In this document: positions 20,793-28,569 of the stretch, in pieces | How positions within the stretch are numbered: the stretch's first letter is position 1 | Layout: each line of letters opens with the position of its first letter | Origin: a virus | Direction: 5' to 3' (one strand) | DNA length: 33,913 nt | IMG/VR virus record: IMGVR_UViG_3300021960_000274 | Span: 1-33,913 of that record | Made by a program: the position numbers and the translations under genes | The notes under the pieces: generated by a model | Databases searched by the model: none | The model's input: only the letters and a program-made list of their open reading frames with translations | What the model was told of the DNA's origin: nothing

Positions 20793-22998
20793 TAAATTAT
20801 ATAGTGAATTTAATAAAGATTTAGAAAGATTATATAGTTCTATTGGTGTATCTTTAAAATCAATTAGAAAAGAAATAGTCCAAAAATTAATTGGTGGAAA
20901 TAGTATTCATCCATATTTATTAGATGAGTTACCACTTCCAATATTAAGAAATATTAATGATACAGATGCAAATAAATTTGTATTAGATTATATAAAAATT
21001 ATTGATAAGTATAAAGATTTAGATTTAAGGTGGATGCAAAGTTTGAATGAAAATTCTGCTGTTGGTATATTTAATTCAGATGATATAATTGAAAGCGTAG
21101 AAGCATTAATATATTTAGCAACAAATGTATTAGATACACCACAATCACAAAATATAACATTAATAGCAGAAAACAATCAACCAACTGTTGTAGAACTAAT
21201 AACAGAATTTCTTAAATTAAGTGATGATGAAATAAAAGTAGTAATAGATATTGGAGAAATTTCTGAAAACATAGATATACCTAAAGCTGATAAAGCAAAA
21301 TTAATTTTGCAATCTATTTTAAATAGTCCAGCAGCAAATAGTTTTGACAAAAACTTTATAAATTTATTAGAAGAACAAGGTTCTGTTAATCAATTTTTAG
21401 AACTAACTTCCAAGTATTTATCTACACCTAAAGGCATACCATCTCATTTAATAGATTACGCAGTTATTGATAGTATTAATGTTCCTATTGAACAAACAAG
21501 AATGTTTGTTTCGGAAAGTGTAACTAATAGACAAATCTTGCAGTTACATGCTGCTTTAAAAGACCCTAAAGCAGGAGCGTTTATTAAAGAGATGTTAGAT
21601 AATGGAAGATGGGAAGCAATAAATGTAAACCTCAAACGAGATTTACCTTATTCTAGTTTTTCAGATTATGTAGATTTTTATGCAGACAATGCTTTTTATG
21701 GTATTGAAAATGCAACTAATAGATATGTAGAATTATTAAGAGAAAATGTATACAAATATGTTAATGGAAATTGGACAGGGTTTTATACACCAGATGAAAT
21801 AGCAATAGAGTTTAATAAATTACATCAAGGATTTAACTTAGCTTTTGAAAATTTATTAGATGTAATAATTAATGGTTCCATAGATGATGATTTAGCAAAA
21901 TATTTTAATGATGAATTAGGTGCGAAATTATTTTCTATGGTAAAAAATGAAACAGGTTCTGATTATGATAAAGCTAACGCTATGCACCAGTTTTTTCAAA
22001 GTCCAACAGAAGATGTAATAAAAATGGGAGTGTTTGAAAGAACATTAACAGATGAAGCAGTAAAATTAACTGGTATTGTATCTCCAGAATTTGTAGATGA
22101 AATGTTAGAAATAAGAAAAGCACAACCAGATTTAATACCAGAACTTGTTAAAACATTAGAGCAAATAATGGAATTAGCAAAACCAGATAACATAGATAAC
22201 TCTTATAAAATATTTGAATTAAAACCACCACCAGGAGATATATTTCATTTAAGACCATTAAAAAATTTAATAAGATATGTCATTGATAATAAAGATGTAG
22301 ATGTAAAGTTTTATGATTTCAATACAGGACAGTTTGAAGAGATGGGTATAACAGGTGTAGCTAAAACAGGTTTACAAAACCAGTTACCTAAAACATTATT
22401 TATAGAAGTAACTTCCAAAACAGATAACTTACAGGATGTGAGAAACTTTGTAAATAATATTCCACAAGAAGCTGCAACAAAACCTAAGTTAAATAAATTA
22501 ATAGCTGAAACACCAGAAGATATAGCAGACCTTGTTGATAAAGATAAGCTAAGGATTGCAGAAGATATAATACAGAACACAGAGGTAGGTAAACATATAG
22601 CATCTACTTCTTTAGATTTTGCAAAAAAAGCAGGGAAGTTTACATTTAGTGGAACTATGAAAGCACTAGCTCCTGGCGATTATATTATAGAAGCAGGTCT
22701 AAGAAAAACATTACCTAAGCTAGGTTTAGCTGCTATATCAGGAACAGCATTAGCTGCATATACTGCATACGAGTTGGCACTTATGGCAGCAGATATAGGT
22801 AAAGGTTTATCATTTGCTAAACAACAGGATAATGGAGATAGTTTTCTTAAAAATTTTTGGGAAGGTTTTTCATCAGAAGATAGTTATTCTGATAAATATT
22901 CTATAGGATATAAACTAACTAAAGAAATACATAACACATTATTTGATGAGGTTTATGGTAAAATGAACCAAAATGTTTATGCAGGAGCAAATAGTTAA
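20785..22998 (+). CDS. Large virion protein, 737 aa
   Basis: Mainly helical and acidic, with many Asp/Asn/Glu residues (YSEFNKDLERLYSSIGVSLK; VIDIGEISENIDIPKADKAK). One hydrophobic, Ala-rich stretch near 640-665 (GLAAISGTALAAYTAYELAL) is the only membrane-like segment and could insert during infection. The rest looks soluble. The chain starts at 20785 (ATGAGTGA overlap) and ends TAATG with the next gene. I recognise no enzyme motif. The domain plan, length and context again suit an internal or ejection protein or a neck-associated protein. Confidence 0.65.
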   Translation: MSDKLYSEFNKDLERLYSSIGVSLKSIRKEIVQKLIGGNSIHPYLLDELPLPILRNINDTDANKFVLDYIKIIDKYKDLDLRWMQSLNENSAVGIFNSDDIIESVEALIYLATNVLDTPQSQNITLIAENNQPTVVELITEFLKLSDDEIKVVIDIGEISENIDIPKADKAKLILQSILNSPAANSFDKNFINLLEEQGSVNQFLELTSKYLSTPKGIPSHLIDYAVIDSINVPIEQTRMFVSESVTNRQILQLHAALKDPKAGAFIKEMLDNGRWEAINVNLKRDLPYSSFSDYVDFYADNAFYGIENATNRYVELLRENVYKYVNGNWTGFYTPDEIAIEFNKLHQGFNLAFENLLDVIINGSIDDDLAKYFNDELGAKLFSMVKNETGSDYDKANAMHQFFQSPTEDVIKMGVFERTLTDEAVKLTGIVSPEFVDEMLEIRKAQPDLIPELVKTLEQIMELAKPDNIDNSYKIFELKPPPGDIFHLRPLKNLIRYVIDNKDVDVKFYDFNTGQFEEMGITGVAKTGLQNQLPKTLFIEVTSKTDNLQDVRNFVNNIPQEAATKPKLNKLIAETPEDIADLVDKDKLRIAEDIIQNTEVGKHIASTSLDFAKKAGKFTFSGTMKALAPGDYIIEAGLRKTLPKLGLAAISGTALAAYTAYELALMAADIGKGLSFAKQQDNGDSFLKNFWEGFSSEDSYSDKYSIGYKLTKEIHNTLFDEVYGKMNQNVYAGANS

Positions 22999-24989
22999 TG
23001 GCAACTAATTATGATTTACTTAAAAAGTTAATAGATGGAACAATTACTAGAGCTCAATATGAACAACAAGTAGCTGCTAGAAAAGCTGCTGAACAAGCTA
23101 GTGCTGCTGATACAAGATTGTTTACTGCTGCACAAAATATACAAGCTGAACAAGCTGCTGTTGCTGCTGCTAAAGCAGCTAAAGAAGCAGTTATTAAAAT
23201 GTTACCTCAAGCTGACCAAGCAGCAATTAAAGAAGCAGAGCTAGTCAAAGCTATTAAGAATATACAAGCTACTGCACCAGCTACACAAGTTAGTGCAGAA
23301 ACAGGATTTCCAGAAACAGTACAAAAACCTCAAACATCTCAAGAAAATACAATAACTATTTATGATATAGATGGTAATGCTAGGTCAGTACCTGAAAGTC
23401 AAGCAGGAGAATTACTTACATTAAAACCTAAAAAGTTTTTTTCATCAGCAGCAGATGCTGCAGCAGAAAAACAAAGAAGGATGGCAGCACCTTATAAAGA
23501 ATATGTTGAAGGTATGAAAGCAACTGATACAGCACCAGGTGTAGATGGTGGAGCTGCAGGAACAGGTGGTGGTGGAACTGGAGCAATGTATTGGGGTAGA
23601 TATGATAGTGGTTCATGGGCTATATCAACAGAAGAAGGTAAACCAGAAGGTTTTAAATGGGGTTGGGAATTACCAGAGTTTGCTGGTTTAGAACAAGCAG
23701 ACTTTAGTTCAGATAAATCTTTGGATGTAATACTAGGACAAGTTACAGATGGTGCAGGTGGTGCAGCAGGTGGTCCAGCAGGTGGAACTACTGGTGGAGT
23801 AACAGGTGTTAGTACAGGTCGTATGGGTTCACAAATATGGCAAGACCAATCAGGTCAAAAATATTTAGTATTCAGTATTCCTGGAACAAATATGTTTGTT
23901 CGTTATAAAGCAAGTGATGATGACTTAGCTAGTTTCTTTACTACTGGTATGCCAGATGTAAGAAGTATTAATGAAGATGCAGAAGATTGGAATAATTCTT
24001 TATGGCTAGGAAGCTATGTAGAAATAGATGGAGATATTAAATTAGGTCTAGTTAATCCATTTGATACTATGGTAGATAACTTTGCCAAAGTAAAGAAAGT
24101 ACAACCATGGATGGAAGAAGATGAACTGTATTCATTGTGGTTAGAAGGAATAATTGAAGATAGAGATATTGAAGATTATGAATGGCAAGGAACTGAATGG
24201 TGGCAAACACACACTAAAGAACAAAGAGATTGGTTATTACAATCACAAGGTAAAGGTTTAGGTTCACTACCTGCAGATGCTCAAGCGTTATTAGATAACA
24301 ATAAGATTAGAGCAAAAGAATTATTGAAACAATATGGTGTAACAAATGCAGAAGAAATAATAAATGCTGATGGAGATACATTAGTAGATTTTTTTGCTAA
24401 TCAATTAACAGTTGGTAACTGGACAGAATTAACATGGGCTAATCAAGCTAAAGGGTTAGGCGACCCATTAGCTGGAATAGAGCGTGATACTCAATTAACT
24501 AACTGGTTAGATAATATAGATGAAGCATTAACACCAGCAACAACACAAGCTGGTTATTCTACTGCACAATCATTAGCATTAAAATGGTTAGGACCTACCT
24601 TTGCAAACTTTGAAGATACTAACTTATCTGAATATGCAGGTATGATTAGGAACGCAGAAAGTCAAGAAGTAGGTATAGCTGCTGTAGAAAATAGATTAAA
24701 AGCTATTAGAAAAGCATTGTTCTCTACAGATTTGTATGATGAAAATTTAACATACGAAGATATAGCAGCACCATGGCGTAATTATTCCTATCAATTCTTA
24801 GGACAAAGGATGGATGAAACTGCAGCAGAGTGGTTAAATGTTTTGAAAGCTAATGACCAAGAAAAGATTAATTCAATTCTTTTAGAATATGGTTTAAACA
24901 ATAATGTACAAACTTTATTTGATAGAGTAAGTGATGGTATATTTAAAGGTATGACACCACAAGCAGTAGTTAGAGGATTACCTACATAA
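22998..24989 (+). CDS. Large virion protein with coiled-coil start and Gly-rich linkers, 663 aa
   Basis: The N-terminal 100 residues form an Ala/Gln/Lys-rich coiled coil (YEQQVAARKAAEQASAADTR; AEQAAVAAAKAAKEAVIKML). Two Gly/Ala-rich linkers follow (DGGAAGTGGGGTGAMYWGRY and GAGGAAGGPAGGTTGGVTG). Between and after these are folded segments with many Trp/Tyr residues (ESRWN-free; for example WMEEDELYSLWLEGIIEDRD; YEWQGTEWWQTHTKEQRDWL). The composition suits an assembly of rigid domains on flexible arms. The start overlaps the previous stop (TAATG), the end overlaps the next start (TAATG). No catalytic motif was recognised. Confidence 0.65.
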   Translation: MATNYDLLKKLIDGTITRAQYEQQVAARKAAEQASAADTRLFTAAQNIQAEQAAVAAAKAAKEAVIKMLPQADQAAIKEAELVKAIKNIQATAPATQVSAETGFPETVQKPQTSQENTITIYDIDGNARSVPESQAGELLTLKPKKFFSSAADAAAEKQRRMAAPYKEYVEGMKATDTAPGVDGGAAGTGGGGTGAMYWGRYDSGSWAISTEEGKPEGFKWGWELPEFAGLEQADFSSDKSLDVILGQVTDGAGGAAGGPAGGTTGGVTGVSTGRMGSQIWQDQSGQKYLVFSIPGTNMFVRYKASDDDLASFFTTGMPDVRSINEDAEDWNNSLWLGSYVEIDGDIKLGLVNPFDTMVDNFAKVKKVQPWMEEDELYSLWLEGIIEDRDIEDYEWQGTEWWQTHTKEQRDWLLQSQGKGLGSLPADAQALLDNNKIRAKELLKQYGVTNAEEIINADGDTLVDFFANQLTVGNWTELTWANQAKGLGDPLAGIERDTQLTNWLDNIDEALTPATTQAGYSTAQSLALKWLGPTFANFEDTNLSEYAGMIRNAESQEVGIAAVENRLKAIRKALFSTDLYDENLTYEDIAAPWRNYSYQFLGQRMDETAAEWLNVLKANDQEKINSILLEYGLNNNVQTLFDRVSDGIFKGMTPQAVVRGLPT

Positions 24990-25852
24990 TGGCATTAACA
25001 GCAACAGCAAAAGCAAAACTACTTGATGAAGTAAAATTAAAATTTGGTAGAGATTTTCCTAGCGAACTTATTGATATTTATGTTCAAGCATTTATAGATA
25101 ATAACCAAGATGCTGATGAAGCAATATTAGTTATGCGACAAAGTGATACTTACAAAAGTTTTTTTCCTGGCAATGTTAATCCAGATGGAGTATCAGTTAA
25201 ATATACAGAACAAGAATATTTAAACTTAGTAGATGCTTATAAAAGAAAGATAGAAAGCATTGGTTTAAATGCAGATTTAATTATTACTAATGATAGATTA
25301 GAAACATTAGTTAAAAATGTTGTTAGCAATGAAGAGTTTGGTGCAAGAGTTACTGCTGTATATCAACAAGTATTAACTGCTTTACCACAAGTTAAAGAAT
25401 ATTATCAAAGAAATTTTGGTAAAACATTAACAGATGCAGAGATTATAGCTAGTGCTATAGACCCAGATATAAGTAAAGGATTATATGCAGGTACTATTTC
25501 TGCAGGAGAAATTGTTTCACAGAATATTGCTAGAGCACAGATAGGTGCAGAAGCATTGTTAGCTGGTATTGATATTGGTGTACAATCTGCAGAACAATTA
25601 AGACAGCAAGGATTAAGTAGAGAACAAGCTAGAAGAGGTTTTCAACAAGTAGAACAAGTTATGGGATTAGCACAAGCACAAGCTAGAGAAGGTGTTACTG
25701 CTGAACAAATTGTTCAAGCTACTCAATTAGGTATTGCTGAACAACAAGAAAGAATTGGAAGAATAGTTGCACAAAGTGCTACACAAAGCTCTGCTCAATT
25801 AGGTGCTGCAAGAACTAGAGAAGGTGCAGTAACAGGTTTAGTAGAACAATAG
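24989..25852 (+). CDS. Actinophage-style virion protein preceding scaffold, 287 aa
   Basis: The first 200 residues carry a pattern that I recall from virion genes of actinobacterial and uncultured marine phages: DTYKSFFPGNV, YTEQEYLNLVDAYKRKIESI, NEEFGARVTAVYQQV, VKEYYQRNFGKTLTDAEIIA and AIDPDIS. The C-terminal 100 residues are Gln/Ala/Glu-rich and probably coiled (QSAEQLRQQGLSREQARRGF). Their role is not known to me; they may act in assembly or in the internal core. The gene starts with TAATG and ends two bases before the palindrome GTTTAAAC at 25855, which precedes the promoter of the scaffold-capsid genes. It therefore closes the first late block. Confidence 0.65.
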   Translation: MALTATAKAKLLDEVKLKFGRDFPSELIDIYVQAFIDNNQDADEAILVMRQSDTYKSFFPGNVNPDGVSVKYTEQEYLNLVDAYKRKIESIGLNADLIITNDRLETLVKNVVSNEEFGARVTAVYQQVLTALPQVKEYYQRNFGKTLTDAEIIASAIDPDISKGLYAGTISAGEIVSQNIARAQIGAEALLAGIDIGVQSAEQLRQQGLSREQARRGFQQVEQVMGLAQAQAREGVTAEQIVQATQLGIAEQQERIGRIVAQSATQSSAQLGAARTREGAVTGLVEQ

Positions 25853-25865
25853 TTGTTTAAACGAC

Positions 25866-25892
25866 TTGCATTTCTAAATTATGTGATATAAT
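25866..25892 (+). promoter_or_regulatory. Sigma70-like promoter with extended -10 before scaffold and capsid genes
   Basis: TTGCAT (25866-25871), 15-nt spacer, then TGATATAAT with TATAAT at 25887-25892. The short spacer is offset by the extended TG motif. A GTTTAAAC copy ends three bases upstream of the -35, the position of a regulator. It is unlike the leftward GTAACC/GTCTAA elements, which suggests different timing. Confidence 0.6.
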
Positions 25893-25908
25893 TAATTGAC
25901 CCTGTACT

Positions 25909-25975
25909 TAGGTCTGGGGGTTAAACTTGACCTAGATAAATTACGATTACTGTCTTGATGCCTACTAACAAGACA
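25909..25975 (+). ncRNA. Structured 5' leader of the scaffold-capsid message
   Basis: Two hairpins follow the promoter: TAGGTC/GACCTA (25909-25914 with 25929-25934; loop of 14 nt with GGGGG) and TGTCTTG/CAAGACA (25951-25957 with 25969-25975; 11-nt loop). The leader from the predicted start to the scaffold ATG is about 165 nt, unusually long for this phage, where almost all other late genes overlap. It may stabilise the capsid message or control its translation. Confidence 0.45.
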
Positions 25976-26063
25976 TGGAAAATAAATAATAAGTAGTTAA
26001 GACCAGAGCATTACATAAATGGCTCTTGTAAAAATATTATTTATAGAAGGAGATAGACAGCAA

Positions 26064-26510
26064 ATGTCAGAAGAATATACAAATACTGGTGGTTCAGTAG
26101 AAGAAGATAAGAATTGGAAAGCAATTCGTGAAGAGAACAAATCTCTTAAAGAGGAATTGATTAAATATCAATCTCAAGAAAGAGATAGTTTGTTTAAACA
26201 AGTCGGCTTAGACAGAACTAAAGGTATAGGTAAAGCTGCAGATTTGATGTATGAAGGCGATTTAGAAGTGAATGCCCTTAAAGCATTTATAACTGAAGAG
26301 TTTGGAGAAGAAGTTGTTAGTGGACAACAAGACAGTATTCGTAGTACAGTAAACGAAGGTCAAAATAGACTGGATGCTTTACAGCAAACAGCAAAGACCA
26401 TTAACGCTGCTCCTAGCTATCAAGATAAAATCGCTCAAGCAGAACAATCTGGCAGAGTTAAAGACAGTATTGCTTCTAAATTGTCAGCTCTTAACGAGTT
26501 GAAAAAGTAA
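26064..26510 (+). CDS. Capsid scaffolding protein, 148 aa
   Basis: Directly before the major capsid gene, short, acidic, helical and without cysteines, as scaffolds are. A coiled-coil stretch sits near 15-45 (NWKAIREENKSLKEELIKYQ), and the C-terminus is basic and helical (DSIASKLSALNELKK), the usual site of capsid contact. ATG 26064 is chosen because AAGGAG lies upstream at 11 nt and the protein starts SEEYTNTGG; an upstream in-frame ATG at 26019 has no ribosome site. GTTTAAAC occurs at 26192-26199 (TTT AAA). It should guide capsid subunit assembly and leave before or during packaging. Confidence 0.8.
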   Translation: MSEEYTNTGGSVEEDKNWKAIREENKSLKEELIKYQSQERDSLFKQVGLDRTKGIGKAADLMYEGDLEVNALKAFITEEFGEEVVSGQQDSIRSTVNEGQNRLDALQQTAKTINAAPSYQDKIAQAEQSGRVKDSIASKLSALNELKK

Positions 26511-26512
26511 TA

Positions 26513-26535
26513 GTTTAGGAGAAAAGCTCCTAAAC
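26513..26535 (+). terminator. Hairpin between scaffold and capsid genes
   Basis: Perfect 9-bp stem: GTTTAGGAG (26513-26521) with CTCCTAAAC (26527-26535) around a 5-nt loop. No T-run follows, so it is more probably an mRNA processing or stability element for the capsid gene than a full terminator. The capsid ribosome site (AGGAG) follows about 10 nt later. Confidence 0.55.
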
Positions 26536-26559
26536 AAAGATTTATAGGAGAAAAATAAA

Positions 26560-27558
26560 ATGGCAGCAATAGCTTCCCCAGACCCAATTTCAGTATCTGA
26601 AATTAACAATTTTACTGGAGAGCTTTTTAAAGTTGGTGCAAGAAGAACACCTCTACTATCCATGGTGGGTGGTTTGACTGGTGGAAAACTTCTTAACTCC
26701 CCTGTATTCCAAACCCAGAAAGTTGATACTCCAGCAGTTTCTAGCTACACAACTGTAGCAGAAGGTGGAAGTCCAGCTTACTTTGGAAGAAGCAGAAGTT
26801 CAGCAATAGACTGTGTACAAATCTGGAACCAAGGTGTGAAATTAACATACTCTGCTCTAGGTTCAACAGGATATTTGAACTCACAAGCTATGGAGAGTGG
26901 GACAGCAGCTTTTGAAGGCACTAACCCAATCAATGATGAAATGGCTTTCCAAATTGAAGAACTACTTAGCAAAATCGCAAGAGAAGTTGAGTATGAATTT
27001 TTCAATGCAACATTTAATGATGGAACAGATGGCAACCCAAGAGAGATGCGAGGTATCGCAGAGTGGGTAACATCAGGTAATGGTTCAGCAACATTTGACA
27101 ATCAAGTTGCAGCAGCAGATACAGCTTTAGACTTTGATGCAGTAGCAGAAATTCTTAAAGCAATGTATGATGCAGGTGCTCCAATGAAGAACCCAGTTCT
27201 TTTCGCAAGACCTGGTTCTATTCTTGATTTGAACCAAAACTTAGCAGCTTCAGGTTCATTACAAATGGCAGTACTACCTAGAGATAGAAATATCGCTGGT
27301 GTAAGTATTGATACAATTATCACACCATTTGGAAATATTGGACTTGTTGTTAATGAGTTCGTTCCATCTACAAAAGCATATGTCTTAGACTTAGCTTACT
27401 TAGATGTTTGTTTCTTAAACATCCCAGGTAAGGGTGCAGTCTTTGTAGAAGATACAGACAATGATGATGCTGCAGCAGTTTCAAAGCGTGTTTACATGGA
27501 AATTGGTTTGGACAAAGGTCCAGCAGAATACCATGGCGTTATAACTGGTGTACTCTAA
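26560..27558 (+). CDS. Major capsid protein, SU10/DUF5309-like, 332 aa
   Basis: The segment NPINDEMAFQIEELLSKIAR, then EVEYEFFNATFNDGTDGNPR and EMRGIAEWV match the SU10-type major capsid family (DUF5309): ND-E-x-x-x-Q-x...IAR-x-VE...N-x-x-[FY]...TRG. The N-terminus is loop-like (ISVSEINNFTGELFKVGARR), the centre has the P-domain helix, and the end (YMEIGLDKGPAEYHGVITGV) is characteristic of the family. It follows a scaffold and precedes connector genes, the usual place. A strong AGGAG lies 9 bases before the ATG. It has hairpins on both sides, as in genes that are expressed at very high level. Hundreds of copies build the icosahedral HK97-fold shell. Confidence 0.88.
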   Translation: MAAIASPDPISVSEINNFTGELFKVGARRTPLLSMVGGLTGGKLLNSPVFQTQKVDTPAVSSYTTVAEGGSPAYFGRSRSSAIDCVQIWNQGVKLTYSALGSTGYLNSQAMESGTAAFEGTNPINDEMAFQIEELLSKIAREVEYEFFNATFNDGTDGNPREMRGIAEWVTSGNGSATFDNQVAAADTALDFDAVAEILKAMYDAGAPMKNPVLFARPGSILDLNQNLAASGSLQMAVLPRDRNIAGVSIDTIITPFGNIGLVVNEFVPSTKAYVLDLAYLDVCFLNIPGKGAVFVEDTDNDDAAAVSKRVYMEIGLDKGPAEYHGVITGVL

Positions 27559-27572
27559 AATATAATTAAAGG

Positions 27573-27605
27573 ACTTATGGGCAGAACCACCACTCTGCCC
27601 TAAGT
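27573..27605 (+). terminator. Hairpin after the capsid gene
   Basis: Arms ACTTA+GGGCAGA (27573-27577, 27579-27585) and TCTGCCC+TAAGT (27594-27605) with one bulged T, 12 pairs in total. The short T-free tail and the close start of the next gene suggest partial termination or 3'-end protection, so that capsid mRNA exceeds downstream mRNA. Confidence 0.6.
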
Positions 27606-27624
27606 TCTGCTACAATAAACTATC

Positions 27625-28569
27625 ATGAGCACAACCATAGGCGATTTAGTTAATAGAGTTTTCAGAGAATATTTAGAACCAAATGATGATATACAATCAT
27701 TTACTGTTTTGAGAACAGCAATAACAGATACTTCAACTACTACTGTTGCATACGAAGCAGACTACTTAACAACTGAAGAAGAAGATGCTATGGGTGCAGG
27801 TGCATTTATAGAAATAGACCAAGAACTTATGTTGGTTGTTTCTTTAAATACAGCAGATGAAACACTTACTGTTAAGAGAGGAGCAAGAGGAACAACTGCT
27901 GCTACTCATAGTGTAGAAGCAGTAATTAAAATTAATCCTCCATTCATAAGACTTAATGTATTCAATGCAGTCAAAGACCAAATAGAAAATTTATATCCTA
28001 CATTATTTGCAGTAGAAGTACAGACTGTAACTTCTGCTACTGGATGGGTAGCATTAACAGGAGATGATGACAGTAGAATAGTTGCTCCATTAAAAGCAAT
28101 ATCACAATACACGACATTAGCTAGTGGTAATGAAACAACAGTACAGTTTAGAGGAGTGTCAATAGAACTTATAGATGTACCAACATCAGTTACTGCAACT
28201 GGAAAAGCTGTACAGTTTTATGGCATTAGTTCAGGTGTACCTGTGCATTGCACATTTAAAAAGAAATTTGGAGAAGTATCTAACGAAAGTTCTACTCTTG
28301 CATCTATAGGTTTAGAAACAGAATATGAACCAATTATTATGGCAGGTGTTGCTGCACAAATGATTTCAGGTAAAGATATACCTGCAGCTACAGCAGAATA
28401 TATTACTGATGTTATACAAGCTAATGTGTACCAGGTTGGCTCTTCTACCAATATAAGAAATTCCTTGTTGCAGTATCAACAAGTATTAATACAACAAGCT
28501 AGAAAAGACTTAAGAGCACGATACCCAGAACCTGTCAGTTTAAACAGCGTGGTATATCCAAGTGCCTAG
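27625..28569 (+). CDS. Head-tail connector/adaptor-like protein, 314 aa
   Basis: The N-terminus TTIGDLVNRVFREYLEPNDD is a typical helix of phage head-tail adaptors, which begin with 'TxGDLVxRVxREYLxPxDD' in actinobacterial and marine phages (recalled). The central part is beta-rich (FIEIDQELMLVVSLNTADET; LTVKRGARGTTAATHSV). The C-terminal helix region ends LLQYQQVLIQQARKDLRARY. Length is greater than most podoviral gp11-type adaptors (about 200). It lies between capsid and nozzle-like genes, in the usual place for a connector. The start has no Shine-Dalgarno sequence, unlike the capsid gene. Its end overlaps the next gene by 8 nt. Confidence 0.68.
   Translation: MSTTIGDLVNRVFREYLEPNDDIQSFTVLRTAITDTSTTTVAYEADYLTTEEEDAMGAGAFIEIDQELMLVVSLNTADETLTVKRGARGTTAATHSVEAVIKINPPFIRLNVFNAVKDQIENLYPTLFAVEVQTVTSATGWVALTGDDDSRIVAPLKAISQYTTLASGNETTVQFRGVSIELIDVPTSVTATGKAVQFYGISSGVPVHCTFKKKFGEVSNESSTLASIGLETEYEPIIMAGVAAQMISGKDIPAATAEYITDVIQANVYQVGSSTNIRNSLLQYQQVLIQQARKDLRARYPEPVSLNSVVYPSA

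Noticed and set aside
26019-26063. A 15-codon N-terminal extension of the scaffold from an upstream ATG
   Set aside because: It has no ribosome binding site, while AAGGAG precedes the ATG at 26064; the extension is hydrophobic and unlike a scaffold start.
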